A program made the translations under genes and the position numbers. From Frateuria_A sp035695185 (lineage in GTDB: Bacteria > Pseudomonadota > Gammaproteobacteria > Xanthomonadales > Rhodanobacteraceae), in contig NZ_DASSES010000105.1 in NCBI RefSeq assembly GCF_035695185.1, forward strand, positions 13,249-77,248: a stretch of 64,000 bases of DNA, written 5' to 3'. A model generated the notes under the pieces. The model saw nothing but the letters and a program-made list of their open reading frames with translations. It did no database searches and was not told the DNA's origin. How positions within the stretch are numbered: the first letter of the stretch is position 1; each line of letters begins with the position of its first letter. Positions 7,776 to 16,821 of this stretch are shown piece after piece.

Positions 7776-9554
7776 ATGGCCAGGTGGTGGTGCCAGAGTG
7801 CGCGACCCGCGCTGGCGGGCCTGTTCCTGTGCACGCTCGCGCATGCCGTCCACGCCGATGCCCCGATCGGCGACCCGTCGGCCTTTCTCCAGCAGACCGA
7901 GCAGGTACGCACCCGCGACAACGCGCGTTACGTACGGATGCTCGAACAGATCCACCGCCAGGCTCCGCATCTGACCCCCGCCGAGCAATGGCGGCTGCGT
8001 TATCTCGACGCGTGGCAGACGGCTTACCGGGGCGACTACGCCCAGGCCGAGCCGGTGCTCCGGGATGTCATCGCCCACTCCGGCGACCGCGCCCTGGCCG
8101 CCAAGGCATCCGCGCTGCTGATGAGCAACCTGGCGATCAACAGTCGCTACGAGGAGGCCTTCGCGCTGGCCAACCGGTTGGCCAGTGAACTTCCCGGGAT
8201 CACCGACAGGCTGGCCCGTTTCATCGTGCTGGCCAATCTGTCGCAGGCGATGAACCTGGCCGGCGAGCAGGATCTCGCGCTCCGCTACGCCCGCATGATG
8301 GAGCAGCGGCTTCCGCCGGGCGAGACGCTGTGCAGTCCGCGCAACATGCAGGCCGCTGCGCTCGACCAGGCCGGGCGACTGCACAGCGCCAGCCCCGAGC
8401 TGACGCGGGCGATCGACACCTGCCTGGCCGCCGGCCAGCCGGTGCTGGCCAACACCATGCGACTGGTCAAGGTGCGCCTCTATCGCAACGAGGGCCACCC
8501 GCGCGAGGCCCTGGCCTTGCTTATGCGGATCGGTCCGAGCATCCGGGCCAGTCGCTACTTCAGCCACCTTCGCGGCGCGCAGTCGGAACTGGCGCTGACC
8601 TACGAGAAGCTGGGCGAGGATGACCAGGCCCGCAAGGCAGCGCTGGCCGTGGTGGCGATGAGTTCACCGGGCGACGCCAACACGTGGCTGCAGGAGGCCT
8701 ACGAGCTGCTCTATCGGATCGCCAGGAAGAAAGGCGACACCGCCGCGGCGCTGGACTACTACGAGCATGCCGTCGCCCAGGACCGACTCAACCTGAACGA
8801 CGTCGGTGCGCGGGCGCATGCCTACCAGGTGGTGCAGCAGCACCTCCTGACCCGGAAGCTGGAGACCGAAGCGCTCAGCAGGCAGAACAACATCCTCAGG
8901 CTGCAGCAGGCCCTGGCCACCAAGGCCGCCGAGACAGGCCGTCTGTACAACCTGCTGCTGCTGGTGGTGCTCGCCTCGATCGTCTTCTGGCTCTTGCGGC
9001 TCAAGCGCTCCCAACTGCGCTTCAAGAAGCTGGCCCAGCGTGACAGTCTCACCGGCATCCTCAACCACCAGCACTTCATCAGGGAAGCCGAGCGCAACCT
9101 GCAGCTGCTGGACAAGCGTGTCGGCCATGCCTGCCTGGTCGTGCTCGACCTGGACCACTTCAAGTCGATCAACGACACCCACGGCCATGCGGTGGGCGAC
9201 ATGGTGCTCAAGCGCACGGTCGCCGCCTGCCAGCGACAGTTGCGGCCGGCCGACGTGTTCGGCCGGCTCGGGGGCGAGGAGTTCGGCATTCTGCTGCACG
9301 AGTGCTCCCGCGAGCAGGGGATGGACATCGCCAACCGCATCCGCCTGGCCATCGCCGAGGCGCCCGACGGGGAGGAGGGGGGCGATGTCGCGGTGTCGGC
9401 CAGCGTCGGCCTGGCATCCACCGCCACCTCCGGCTACGGCGTGCAGCGGCTTTGCAGGGAAGCCGATGCGGCGCTCTATCGCGCCAAGCGCGCGGGGCGC
9501 GATTGCGTCATGGGCGATGTCGAGATGGCGAGCGCCCTGGTCCAGGCCCGCTGA
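7776..9554 (+). CDS. Periplasmic-TPR diguanylate cyclase (GGDEF)
   Basis: A 592-residue inner-membrane protein. A signal sequence (about 1-28, ending AHAVHADA) leads a long periplasmic TPR-like helical region (about 30-380). A coiled coil, one membrane helix (LLLLVVLASIVFWLL, about 395-410) and a cytoplasmic GGDEF domain follow. The active-site motif is GGEEF (about 498-502). An inhibitory-site RxxD lies at the expected spacing (RPADVFGRLGGEEF), so it should make c-di-GMP and be product-inhibited. It starts 10 bp after the borosin precursor stop and is probably cotranscribed. This architecture suggests an extracytoplasmic signal; whether the peptide is that signal is speculation. Confidence 0.9.
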   Translation: MARWWCQSARPALAGLFLCTLAHAVHADAPIGDPSAFLQQTEQVRTRDNARYVRMLEQIHRQAPHLTPAEQWRLRYLDAWQTAYRGDYAQAEPVLRDVIAHSGDRALAAKASALLMSNLAINSRYEEAFALANRLASELPGITDRLARFIVLANLSQAMNLAGEQDLALRYARMMEQRLPPGETLCSPRNMQAAALDQAGRLHSASPELTRAIDTCLAAGQPVLANTMRLVKVRLYRNEGHPREALALLMRIGPSIRASRYFSHLRGAQSELALTYEKLGEDDQARKAALAVVAMSSPGDANTWLQEAYELLYRIARKKGDTAAALDYYEHAVAQDRLNLNDVGARAHAYQVVQQHLLTRKLETEALSRQNNILRLQQALATKAAETGRLYNLLLLVVLASIVFWLLRLKRSQLRFKKLAQRDSLTGILNHQHFIREAERNLQLLDKRVGHACLVVLDLDHFKSINDTHGHAVGDMVLKRTVAACQRQLRPADVFGRLGGEEFGILLHECSREQGMDIANRIRLAIAEAPDGEEGGDVAVSASVGLASTATSGYGVQRLCREADAALYRAKRAGRDCVMGDVEMASALVQAR

Positions 9555-9591
9555 CTGGGGCCTTCGTCCGGTCTGGCGCGGGACGTGGCGC

Positions 9592-10479
9592 CTACCGGCG
9601 CGTCGCCAGCACCCCATCCAGCGCCAGTCGGGTGTTGAAGCCGGCGTTCTCCAGTCGACGCGCGACTTCGCGCGGCACGTCGCGGCCGCTGGTGAGCTTG
9701 TTCGGGCTGCCGGTGTAGTGGAACAGGCGGCCACCCCGGCGCAGCACGCGGGCGAGCTGATCGTAGAACGCCTGCGCATACAGTTCGCCGGCGATGCCGA
9801 AGCGCGGCGGGTCGTGCAGCAGGGCATCGACCGAGGCGTCGGCCACCTGCCGGATCGCCGCGGTCACGTCGGCGTGGGTCAGTTGCAGACGGCCACCGGT
9901 CGCTGCGGCGTCGGGGTCGGGCGACCACGGGTTGAGGGTGCGCAGCCACAACACGTCGGGGTTCTTCTCGAACGAGTGGATGCGCACCACACCGGCCTCC
10001 AGGCAGCAGCCGGCGAAGTAGCCCAGCCCGCCGCAGGTGTCGAGCACCACCTTGCCGCGCGGCTCGATGAGGGCCACCTTGCGCCGCGCGTCCTCGACCG
10101 GCGAGTCCTTGGCGGTGGGCAGCATCTTGATGCCGTCGATCTCGAAGGTCGGCGCCCCCCACCCGGTCGGCACCAGCTTGATCAGCGAGCCGGAGAAGCG
10201 CGACACCGGTGCGAATGCCTCGCCGTCCCAGTAGTAGACGGTGCGGTCCTTGAGCCGGGCCGGGTACGGGTAGGACCGGTCCTGCCATCGCCATGCATCC
10301 GCGAGCAGTGCCACGTCGGCGCGCGAGCGGTCCAGGTCCAGCGACCCGTGCCATGCGCCGCTGCCGGCTTCGCGCGCGGCAGCCAGCGAGTCGGCGACCG
10401 GGCGGGTGAGCAGTGGACCGGGGTAGTGCGACACGGAGGGCGATTTCCTTGGTGGGGGCGCGTGCGGGAGCGCGACCAT
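9592..10479 (-). CDS. Class I SAM-dependent methyltransferase (COG2521-like)
   Basis: A 295-residue protein with a Rossmann methyltransferase fold: motif I VVLDTCGGLGYFAG, acidic loop HSFEKNPD, and LLHDPPRFGIAGELY, an (D)PP(R) active-site type seen in nucleic-acid or small-molecule methylases. The N-terminal third (SLDLDRSRADVALLAD, then IDGIKMLPT) resembles the family of predicted methyltransferases related to spermidine synthase. The substrate is unknown. ATG 10479 was used; a GTG at 10434 (VSHYPGPLL) is an alternative start. It follows the downstream neighbour's stop across an inverted REP-like pair. Confidence 0.75.
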   Translation of the reverse strand: MVALPHAPPPRKSPSVSHYPGPLLTRPVADSLAAAREAGSGAWHGSLDLDRSRADVALLADAWRWQDRSYPYPARLKDRTVYYWDGEAFAPVSRFSGSLIKLVPTGWGAPTFEIDGIKMLPTAKDSPVEDARRKVALIEPRGKVVLDTCGGLGYFAGCCLEAGVVRIHSFEKNPDVLWLRTLNPWSPDPDAAATGGRLQLTHADVTAAIRQVADASVDALLHDPPRFGIAGELYAQAFYDQLARVLRRGGRLFHYTGSPNKLTSGRDVPREVARRLENAGFNTRLALDGVLATRR

Positions 10480-10523
10480 AGCGAATCGGCGCCCGGCCGG
10501 CCATTCCCGACGGCCAGCCGTCC

Positions 10524-10603
10524 GTAGGAGTGCACCTGCGCGCGACCGGGATGCCGCTCCGGGCGACACCGGACATGGCGGTCGCGTTCGGATGAGCTCC
10601 TAC
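10524..10603. repeat. Inverted pair of REP-like elements
   Basis: The left arm GTAGGAGTGCACCTGCGCGC then GACCG starts at 10524. The right arm CGGTCGCG ... GAGCTCCTAC ends at 10603. The reverse complement of the right arm begins GTAGGAGCTCA and ends GCGACCG, matching the left arm at both ends. Such paired GTAGGAGCGCACC-type elements are common between genes of Xanthomonadales. The right arm contains the TAG stop (10600-10602) of the neighbouring minus-strand gene. Confidence 0.8.
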
Positions 10604-11745
10604 AGGGGATCGGCGGACGCCTGGCTGGACAGCCATCCGTCCGGCGCGAGGCTCGTCGCCAGCATGACCTCGTTGATGTCCCGATGTGCGGTCCAGGAGA
10701 ACGCGGCGCGGTTGGCCGGTTCCAGCCAGAACCGGTTGATCGCCGCGCGCAGCGGCACCTGCGCGCGCAGGGCGTCGACCGCCGGTCGCAGGCGCCGGTC
10801 GTCGGTGGCCAGGCGCTCGATCGCCGCCAGGCCGATGGCCAGGCCCAGTTCCCTGAATCCCAGGCGCGCGTCGGCGGGTGCGTAGAGCGGCAACTGGCAG
10901 TGGGGCAGGCTGGCCGCCGCGCTTTCGAGGATGTGGCCGAGCAACGCCCGGCAGTGCTCCGCGCCCGCGCGCACGAGCCGTTCCAGGCGCAATGCGTCCA
11001 TCAGCAGGCCGCCCAGGCCAAGCGGGTCGCCGGTGGCCAGCGGGCTGGCTTCCAGCATGGCGGTGTAGTCCGCAACGGCCTCGTTGAGGGGCGGCGCCGG
11101 CGCCTGCAGCGAGGCTGCGGTGGCGCGCAGGACCAGGGTGGTGACCAGCCCGTCGAGCGCATCGTGCTGGCCCATCGACGCGACCAGCGGACGCGAGAGG
11201 TCGGTGCTCATCTTCCAGTACAGGCGCCGATGGCCGTGCACCGCTGCGTGGGTAAAGGCGCGATGGGCGGTGTCCGCCAGCTCGCATGCCCAGCGGCTTG
11301 CTTGAGGTTCGCGGCGGCACCGGGCGGCCAGGTCGAGGGCCTGCATCCAACGGGTCAGGTAGTGGAAGTACTGGCCGTCGCGCTCCCACTCCAGGCGCTC
11401 GTCGACGGGTTCGTCCGGACGGCGCTCGGGCAGCGGCTTGCCGATGCGCAGGCCGGCGCGGGTCGGGTGGTCATCGCTGGCCTGTCCGCAGCGGCCGGCG
11501 AGCCAGCCGCGGCGACTGTCGTCGGCGCGGAAATGGCCCAGCACCGCGTGCACCTGGTGGATGAGGCGCTGCGCGAGCGCGTCGAATCCGGGCCCCGCGC
11601 CGTCCCGCGCCAGGCCGAGGAAATTGCCGACCGCGAAGGCGTCGGTCCACAGGTAGCGCACCGGCGCCATGTCGGCCGCAAGGCCCGTGCGACGCGCGAA
11701 CTGCGCCATGAGTTCGATCGCGGCGAGGGTGTCCGGGGCGGGCAT
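10600..11745 (-). CDS. Conserved-looking helical protein of unknown function
   Basis: A 381-residue soluble protein I do not recognise. There is no signal peptide and no membrane helix. It is rich in regularly spaced alpha-helices and aromatic/His motifs (VRYLWTDAFAVGNFLGL; YFHYLTRWMQALDL; HGHRRLYWKMSTDLSRPLVASMGQHDALDGL). This pattern hints at an alpha/alpha-toroid-like fold as in glycan-processing enzymes, but nothing decisive is seen. The ATG at 11745 gives a compact start (MPAPDTLAAIEL); open frame upstream is low complexity and not supported. Its stop codon lies inside a REP-like arm. Confidence 0.7.
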   Translation of the reverse strand: MPAPDTLAAIELMAQFARRTGLAADMAPVRYLWTDAFAVGNFLGLARDGAGPGFDALAQRLIHQVHAVLGHFRADDSRRGWLAGRCGQASDDHPTRAGLRIGKPLPERRPDEPVDERLEWERDGQYFHYLTRWMQALDLAARCRREPQASRWACELADTAHRAFTHAAVHGHRRLYWKMSTDLSRPLVASMGQHDALDGLVTTLVLRATAASLQAPAPPLNEAVADYTAMLEASPLATGDPLGLGGLLMDALRLERLVRAGAEHCRALLGHILESAAASLPHCQLPLYAPADARLGFRELGLAIGLAAIERLATDDRRLRPAVDALRAQVPLRAAINRFWLEPANRAAFSWTAHRDINEVMLATSLAPDGWLSSQASADPL

Positions 11746-11998
11746 GGCGCAAGCCTTGTCCCGGCCCCCCGAAGGGGGCGTGAAGCCCGGCGGGTGCCGC
11801 GACCGGCTTGCCGGGATGGGACGCACCGCAAGAACCGCCCCTCGCCCGCTGTGCCGCATGCGGGCAAGGGCCCACAGCCTTCAGCTCCCTCTCCCCGTCG
11901 AGAGAGGATCGGGGTGTGAGGGGCCGGGGCTCGCCGGGACCCGCAGCGATGTCGGATGCGTGCTCTCCGGCTCCCACGCGCCTCGTCAGGCAGAAGAT
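11746..11998. other. Intergenic region between ligD and the unknown helical protein
   Basis: About 250 bp without a convincing gene. It contains a degenerate CCCTCTCCCC ... GAGAGAGGATCGGGG inverted element (about 11890-11920), similar in style to the palindromic repeats near phoH. No clear promoter was identified. Confidence 0.5.
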
Positions 11999-14554
11999 TC
12001 ACTCCCCGCCCAGCTTCCCGATCACGTTCTCCAGGCTCTGCCGGACCTCGTCGATGCCCGCCCACGGATCCTTGCGCAACCGTTTCAGCCGCGCCGGCAC
12101 GCTGCGGATGTCGAACTGCGCGCCGCTCTTGATCCTGCCCAGTTCCTCCCAGCGCAGCGGCACCGCCACCGGCGCGCCTGGCCGCCCGCGCAATGAATAG
12201 GACGCCACCGCCGTGGCGCCGCGCCCGTTGCGCAGGTAGTCGACGAAGATCTTCCGGTTGCGTATCGACTTGGTGCTGACCGCCACGAACTCCAGCGGAT
12301 GGATGCCCGCCAGTGCACCGGCGAAGCCCTGCGCGAACTGCTTGACCGTACCCCAGTCCGACGGCGGATCGAGCGGTACCACCACGTGCAGCCCCTTGCC
12401 GCCGGTGGTGCGCAGGAACGACTGGAGATCGAGGTCCGCGAGCAGCTTGCGCACCAGCCGCGCGGCGGCGACCACGCGTGACCATGCCACGTCGGGCCCG
12501 GGGTCCAGGTCGAACACCACCCGGTCGGCGAGGTCCGGCGTGTCGACCCTGGCGCCCCAGGGGTGGAATTCCAGCGTGCCGTACTGCACCAGCTCCATCA
12601 CCGAATCGGCGGATTGCGGGTAGAGGTAGACCGCCGACGCGCCCGTCTCTTCCTTCAACTTCACGCTGCCGACGAACTTCAGGCCGCCGGAGGGAATGTG
12701 TTTCTGGAAGAACGAGGGTTTGTCGATCCCCTCGGGGAAACGGATGATCGAGGTCGGCCGGTTGATCACGCCGGGCAGGAACCAGTCCATCACCGCGCGG
12801 TAGTAATCGGCCACGTCCTGCTTGGTGTAGCCGTCGGCCGGATAGACCACGCGTTCGGGGTGGGTGAGGGTGATGCCCGTGGACCCGGCGGCCGCGGATT
12901 TGCGCGTGGAGGGCCTGCGCCTGGCGGCGGTGGCTGTGGGCGCGGCGCGGTCGCTGTCGCGCAGGTCGGCCGGGCTCTTGTCCGGGCGCATGGCCTTCAG
13001 GCTCGGCTGGCGCAGCAGGCCCTGGTTGCCGATGCCGCGGTAGTTCACCTCCGCCACCGCGGTGGGCTCGATCCAGGTGACACCGCGCCCCGCGTCCTCG
13101 GGGTTGCGCACGGTCGGCTTGCTGCTCCCGCCGGTGGCCAGCGTGCGGCTCAGGTCGAGCAGTTGCCGATGGCTGAAACCGCTGCCGACCTGGCCCATGA
13201 AGTGCCAGCCGCCGTCCGGTGCCGGCCTGGCGAGCAGCAGTGCGCCGAAGCCCTTGCGCCCGCCCTTGGGCGCGGTGTAGCCGACTACCGCGAATTCGTC
13301 GGACTCCACGCGCTTGATCTTCAGCCAGTCGTCGCCACGGCCGGCGCGGTAGGGAGAGTCCACGCGCTTGCTGAGGATGCCCTCGAGCTTCTGCGCGCTG
13401 GCCATGGTGAACACCTGGTCGCCGTTGCCCACCACGTGGCTGCTGTAGGAAAGGTGCGCCGGCGCATCCTCCAGCAATACCTCGAGGATCGCCTTGCGCA
13501 CGTGCAACGGCGTGTTGGAGAGGTCGTAGCCCTCCAGGTACGGCAGGTCGAACAGCATGTAGGCCAGTGGCGCGTTGGCCTCGCCCGAGAGGGTTTTCTG
13601 CAGGGCATTGAAATCCGCCTGGCCGTCTGCGCTCAGGGCGATCAGCTCACCGTCCAGGCGTGCCGACCCGATACCGAGCGATTCGATCGCCTGGCGGATG
13701 TCGGGGATCTTGTCCGACCACGTCAGCCCGTTGCGCGACCACAGCTCGACCCGGCCATCGGCCACGGTGGCGAGAATGCGGTAGCCGTCCCACTTCACCT
13801 CGTGCAGCCACTGCTCGCCGGCGGGCGGGTTCTCGCGCAGGATCGCCAGCTCCGGCTTGAAGAACTCACCGCTGGGCCTGGCCTTCCTCGCGCCCTGCGC
13901 CGCGGCGGCCAGTTTGCCGGCCTTGCTGGCGCGGTGGCCGGCGGCCGGCACCTGCTTGCGCTTGCGCGTGTCCAGCGTCGCGGCGACCTCCTTCGCGCCG
14001 CCGGAGCGGCCGGCGGCGGCGCGGGTGCTGGCGATCATGCGCTCGTCGAGCAGGTCGTCCGCCTCCACGTCGCCGGCGTAGGCGTCCTTGTCGTGCATCA
14101 GGAACCACTGCGGCTGCCTGGCCGGCTTGCCGCTGCGCACCAGGTGCCAGCTGCCCTTGAGCCGGGTGCCGAACAGCTCGAAGCGCAGGTGGCCTTTCTC
14201 CAGCTGCGCCTCCGGATCGTACGGAGTGGACCACACACCGGTGTCGAAGGTGTCGACGTGGCCACCGCCGTAGGCGCCGGCCGGAATGTCGCCCTGGAAC
14301 GTGGCGTAGGAAATCGGGTGGTCTTCCACCTCCACAGCCAGGCGCTTGACCTCCGGGTCGTAGCTCGGCCCCTTGGGGCAGGCCCAGGACTTCAGCGTAT
14401 CGCCCACCTGCAGCCGGAAGTCGTAGTGCCGGCGACTGGCGTGATGCAGTTGCACCACGAAGATGGGTCGCCCGCCCTGCGCCGCCGAGCCCTCCGAACG
14501 TGGTTCGGGCGTGGTGTCGAAGCGTCGCTTGCGATCGTATTCCCTGAGGCTCAA
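11999..14554 (-). CDS. ligD: Multifunctional DNA ligase D (phosphoesterase-ligase-polymerase)
   Basis: An 851-residue bacterial NHEJ ligase. Domain order is 3'-phosphoesterase (about 1-160, FVVQLHHASRRHYDFRLQ), a basic Lys/Arg/Ala linker (175-230), ATP-dependent ligase (about 231-540; nucleotidyl Lys254 in HEVKWDGYRI) and polymerase/primase (about 550-851; GITLTHPERVVYP, KGLHVVVPL). This is the Pseudomonas-type order. Start is TTG at 14554 (reads SLREYDRKRRFDTTPEP), preceded by a GGAG; this matches the usual family N-terminus. No Ku gene is present in the window. Confidence 0.95.
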   Translation of the reverse strand: MSLREYDRKRRFDTTPEPRSEGSAAQGGRPIFVVQLHHASRRHYDFRLQVGDTLKSWACPKGPSYDPEVKRLAVEVEDHPISYATFQGDIPAGAYGGGHVDTFDTGVWSTPYDPEAQLEKGHLRFELFGTRLKGSWHLVRSGKPARQPQWFLMHDKDAYAGDVEADDLLDERMIASTRAAAGRSGGAKEVAATLDTRKRKQVPAAGHRASKAGKLAAAAQGARKARPSGEFFKPELAILRENPPAGEQWLHEVKWDGYRILATVADGRVELWSRNGLTWSDKIPDIRQAIESLGIGSARLDGELIALSADGQADFNALQKTLSGEANAPLAYMLFDLPYLEGYDLSNTPLHVRKAILEVLLEDAPAHLSYSSHVVGNGDQVFTMASAQKLEGILSKRVDSPYRAGRGDDWLKIKRVESDEFAVVGYTAPKGGRKGFGALLLARPAPDGGWHFMGQVGSGFSHRQLLDLSRTLATGGSSKPTVRNPEDAGRGVTWIEPTAVAEVNYRGIGNQGLLRQPSLKAMRPDKSPADLRDSDRAAPTATAARRRPSTRKSAAAGSTGITLTHPERVVYPADGYTKQDVADYYRAVMDWFLPGVINRPTSIIRFPEGIDKPSFFQKHIPSGGLKFVGSVKLKEETGASAVYLYPQSADSVMELVQYGTLEFHPWGARVDTPDLADRVVFDLDPGPDVAWSRVVAAARLVRKLLADLDLQSFLRTTGGKGLHVVVPLDPPSDWGTVKQFAQGFAGALAGIHPLEFVAVSTKSIRNRKIFVDYLRNGRGATAVASYSLRGRPGAPVAVPLRWEELGRIKSGAQFDIRSVPARLKRLRKDPWAGIDEVRQSLENVIGKLGGE

Positions 14555-14737
14555 CCGGTGGCTCCGCGAAGGCTACCGGCTTGTTGTGGCACCGGGATCG
14601 TGAACCCCGGGTGGAATGGCCGACGCCGGCCGGGGTGCGCGAGGGGCCGCCGCTGTCCGGCGGGCACGACCAACGGCACTTCTGGCCGGACGCGGAGCGG
14701 GACAGAGTGCCGCTCCCTTCATCCAGGTGGATCCGCC

Positions 14738-15778
14738 ATGCGTTCGCTGCTCGTTGCCCTCGCCTTCTTCCTCGGCCTGTCCGTCGTGCCGCTGCGCGCA
14801 CAGGCCGGCGAGGCCCGGCACGATGCCGTGATCAACGGCGTACGCCTGGCCTACTGGACCTCGCGGCCGATCGGGCGGACCGACGTGCCGGTGCTGTTCC
14901 TGCACGGCGGGCCGGGCTACAACTCCTACAGCTTCCGCATGACGGCGGGGCAGGCGCTGGATGCGCGTTACCCGATGGTCTACCTGGACGAACGCGGCAG
15001 CGGCGAAAGCGAGCGGCCCTGGCGCGGCGACTATGCACTGCCCACCCTGGTCGAGGACATCGAGGGTCTGCGCCGGCGGCTGGGAGTCCGGCGGATGGTG
15101 GTCGCCGGGCACAGCTTTGGAGGCACCCTGGCGGTGGAATACGCGCAGACGCATCCGGAGCACGTGGCACGTTTGATCCTGATCGATGCCGCGGTGGACC
15201 TGCCGGGCGCGATGGAAAGCTGGGTGCACACGCTGGCCACGCAGTTCCCCGCGGCGTACGCGGCGGCCGAGCGCTCGGCCGCCGGCAAGGCCTTGCGTGC
15301 CGTGCCGCCCGGCGACACCTGTGCGCTGGCACGCGCCCGCATGGCCTTCGTCGGCGCCGGCACGGCCACCCTGCCGCGGGGGCGCGTGTTCCACGATCGC
15401 CAGCAGTTCCACGAGCCGGCCGCGAAGGCGGAGCAGGAGCGGCTGGACGCGCAGAGCGGTTTGCGCAACACGGGCGAGATCGGCGCGGCGTTGATGGCCC
15501 CGGGCTCGGGCTTCATCTGCTATTCGGTCACCCATCCGGAGCGGCTGCGCATGCCCACGCTGGTCCTGGTAGGCGCGCACGACCGGGCGGTGGGCGTCGC
15601 GCCGCAGCGCGCGCTGGCCAATCGCCTGGCGGATGCGACGCTGGTGGTTTTCCCCGACAGCGCGCACTTCCCCTACCAGGAGGAACCGGCGGCGTTCCTG
15701 CAGGCGGTGGACCGGTTCATGGGGCGGGGTGCGTCAGTGGCGTCGAAGCCGGATCACGTGCCGATGCGCCGCCGCTAA
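14738..15778 (+). CDS. Exported alpha/beta-fold hydrolase (prolyl aminopeptidase-like)
   Basis: A 346-residue protein with a signal peptide (LLVALAFFLGLSVVPLRAQA, about residues 4-23). The oxyanion motif HGGPG (FLHGGPGYNSYSF) and DERGSGES are typical of the proline iminopeptidase branch. The nucleophile Ser is in GHSFGG, the Asp in VGAHDRAVG, and the His in SAHFPYQEEP. The substrate is unknown. ATG 14738 was selected because it starts the signal peptide. It is divergent from ligD. Confidence 0.85.
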   Translation: MRSLLVALAFFLGLSVVPLRAQAGEARHDAVINGVRLAYWTSRPIGRTDVPVLFLHGGPGYNSYSFRMTAGQALDARYPMVYLDERGSGESERPWRGDYALPTLVEDIEGLRRRLGVRRMVVAGHSFGGTLAVEYAQTHPEHVARLILIDAAVDLPGAMESWVHTLATQFPAAYAAAERSAAGKALRAVPPGDTCALARARMAFVGAGTATLPRGRVFHDRQQFHEPAAKAEQERLDAQSGLRNTGEIGAALMAPGSGFICYSVTHPERLRMPTLVLVGAHDRAVGVAPQRALANRLADATLVVFPDSAHFPYQEEPAAFLQAVDRFMGRGASVASKPDHVPMRRR

Positions 15779-15872
15779 CGCGCACTTTCCTAGCCTGTCG
15801 GCGTGGCCTGCGGGACCCACCGGATTCCCGTCCGGCCACGCCACGACCATCCGGTCTGCGACAGGAGAACCC

Positions 15873-16052
15873 ATGCGCCCCGACCACCAGAAATTGAACG
15901 CACAGCACAAGGAAGGCCTGAAAAACGACGCCAAGGACATCGAGAACCGTCGCCAGCCCCAGGCGGCCTCCAGGCAGGGCTACCACGAGCAGGGCAGCGG
16001 GCAGGGCCTGGTCCGCCGCCACGACGGCGACCGGGACAACAAGCGCGGCTAG
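15873..16052 (+). CDS. Small, highly charged hypothetical protein
   Basis: A 59-residue hydrophilic protein (start MRPDHQKLNAQHKEG, end DGDRDNKRG) with a good Shine-Dalgarno (AGGAG) 5 bp before ATG. It is rich in Gln, Asp, Arg, His and Lys and is probably disordered. There is no membrane segment and no recognised family. It resembles in style the 57-residue protein at 33149-33322, though not in clear sequence identity. Confidence 0.55.
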   Translation: MRPDHQKLNAQHKEGLKNDAKDIENRRQPQAASRQGYHEQGSGQGLVRRHDGDRDNKRG

Positions 16053-16082
16053 CCCCGCGAGACAGCCGGGCCGTTCCGTCGG

Positions 16083-16745
16083 TCAGTCCCGATCGGGTGC
16101 GCCGAGCGGGAAGTAGGCGCGATAGGGGCGGCCTTCGTCCACCGCGCGTGCGACCGACGGGCGGGCCAGCAGGCGCGCGCGGTAGGCGAGCACGTTGGCG
16201 AACGCGCGGTCGATCGGATGCGTCCAGTCGGCGTAGAACAGGAAGGGTGCCGCGGCGCAGTCGGCCAGGCTGAAACCGTCGCCGGCGGCCCACTCGCGAC
16301 CGGCCATGTGCCGGTCCAGCCAGGCGTAGGCCGTCTCCAGCATGGACCTGGCCTCGGTCACGCCGTAGGCGTCGCGGACGCTTTCCGGACGCAGGCTGTC
16401 GAACACCACCTTCTGCACCGGCGTGGATACGTAGTTGTCGAACACGCGGTCGAGCATGCGCACCTCCAGCGCCGCTCCGGCGTCCGCGGGAATCAGCCGC
16501 ACCGGTCCGGGATGGTGCAGCTGGAGGTGTTCGACGATGCAGCTGGCTTCCAGGATCGTCCGGCCATGGTCGACCAGCAGCGGAAAGCGCCGCATCGGCC
16601 ACAGTGCCGCCAGTTCCTCGTTCGCCTCGGGCTGTTCCAGCGAGCGGTATTCGAATGCGGTGCCGTTCTCGTAGAGGGCGACGAGCACCTTCTGCGAGTA
16701 GGAAGAAAACGGGTGGGCGTAGAGGCGGGGCAGGCTCGCGGGCAT
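16083..16745 (-). CDS. Glutathione S-transferase family protein
   Basis: A 220-residue cytosolic protein. The N-terminal thioredoxin-like domain (LYAHPFSSYSQKVLVALYENG, with Ser as the likely glutathione-activating residue; FPLLVDHGRTILEASCIVEHL) precedes an all-helical C-terminal domain containing FSLADCAAAPFLFY. This matches the usual GST length and layout. ATG 16745 follows a GGAG Shine-Dalgarno. The substrate is unknown; likely detoxification or stress role. Confidence 0.9.
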   Translation of the reverse strand: MPASLPRLYAHPFSSYSQKVLVALYENGTAFEYRSLEQPEANEELAALWPMRRFPLLVDHGRTILEASCIVEHLQLHHPGPVRLIPADAGAALEVRMLDRVFDNYVSTPVQKVVFDSLRPESVRDAYGVTEARSMLETAYAWLDRHMAGREWAAGDGFSLADCAAAPFLFYADWTHPIDRAFANVLAYRARLLARPSVARAVDEGRPYRAYFPLGAPDRD

Positions 16746-16821
16746 GGTGGGCTCCAGGTGGTCTGCCTCCACGACGAACCGCCGCCGCGGGATTCGACAC
16801 GCGGGCGTTGCACCCGATGCG

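Noticed and set aside
7475..7921. Open frame antisense to the precursor
   Set aside because: No ribosome binding site and no protein-like pattern; the sense gene has a strong Shine-Dalgarno and operon spacing.
12563..15778. Very long open frame on the plus strand, mostly antisense to ligD
   Set aside because: High GC removes stop codons from antisense frames. It has no domain pattern, while ligD on the other strand has a full set of motifs. Only the 3' part, from 14738, is a real gene.
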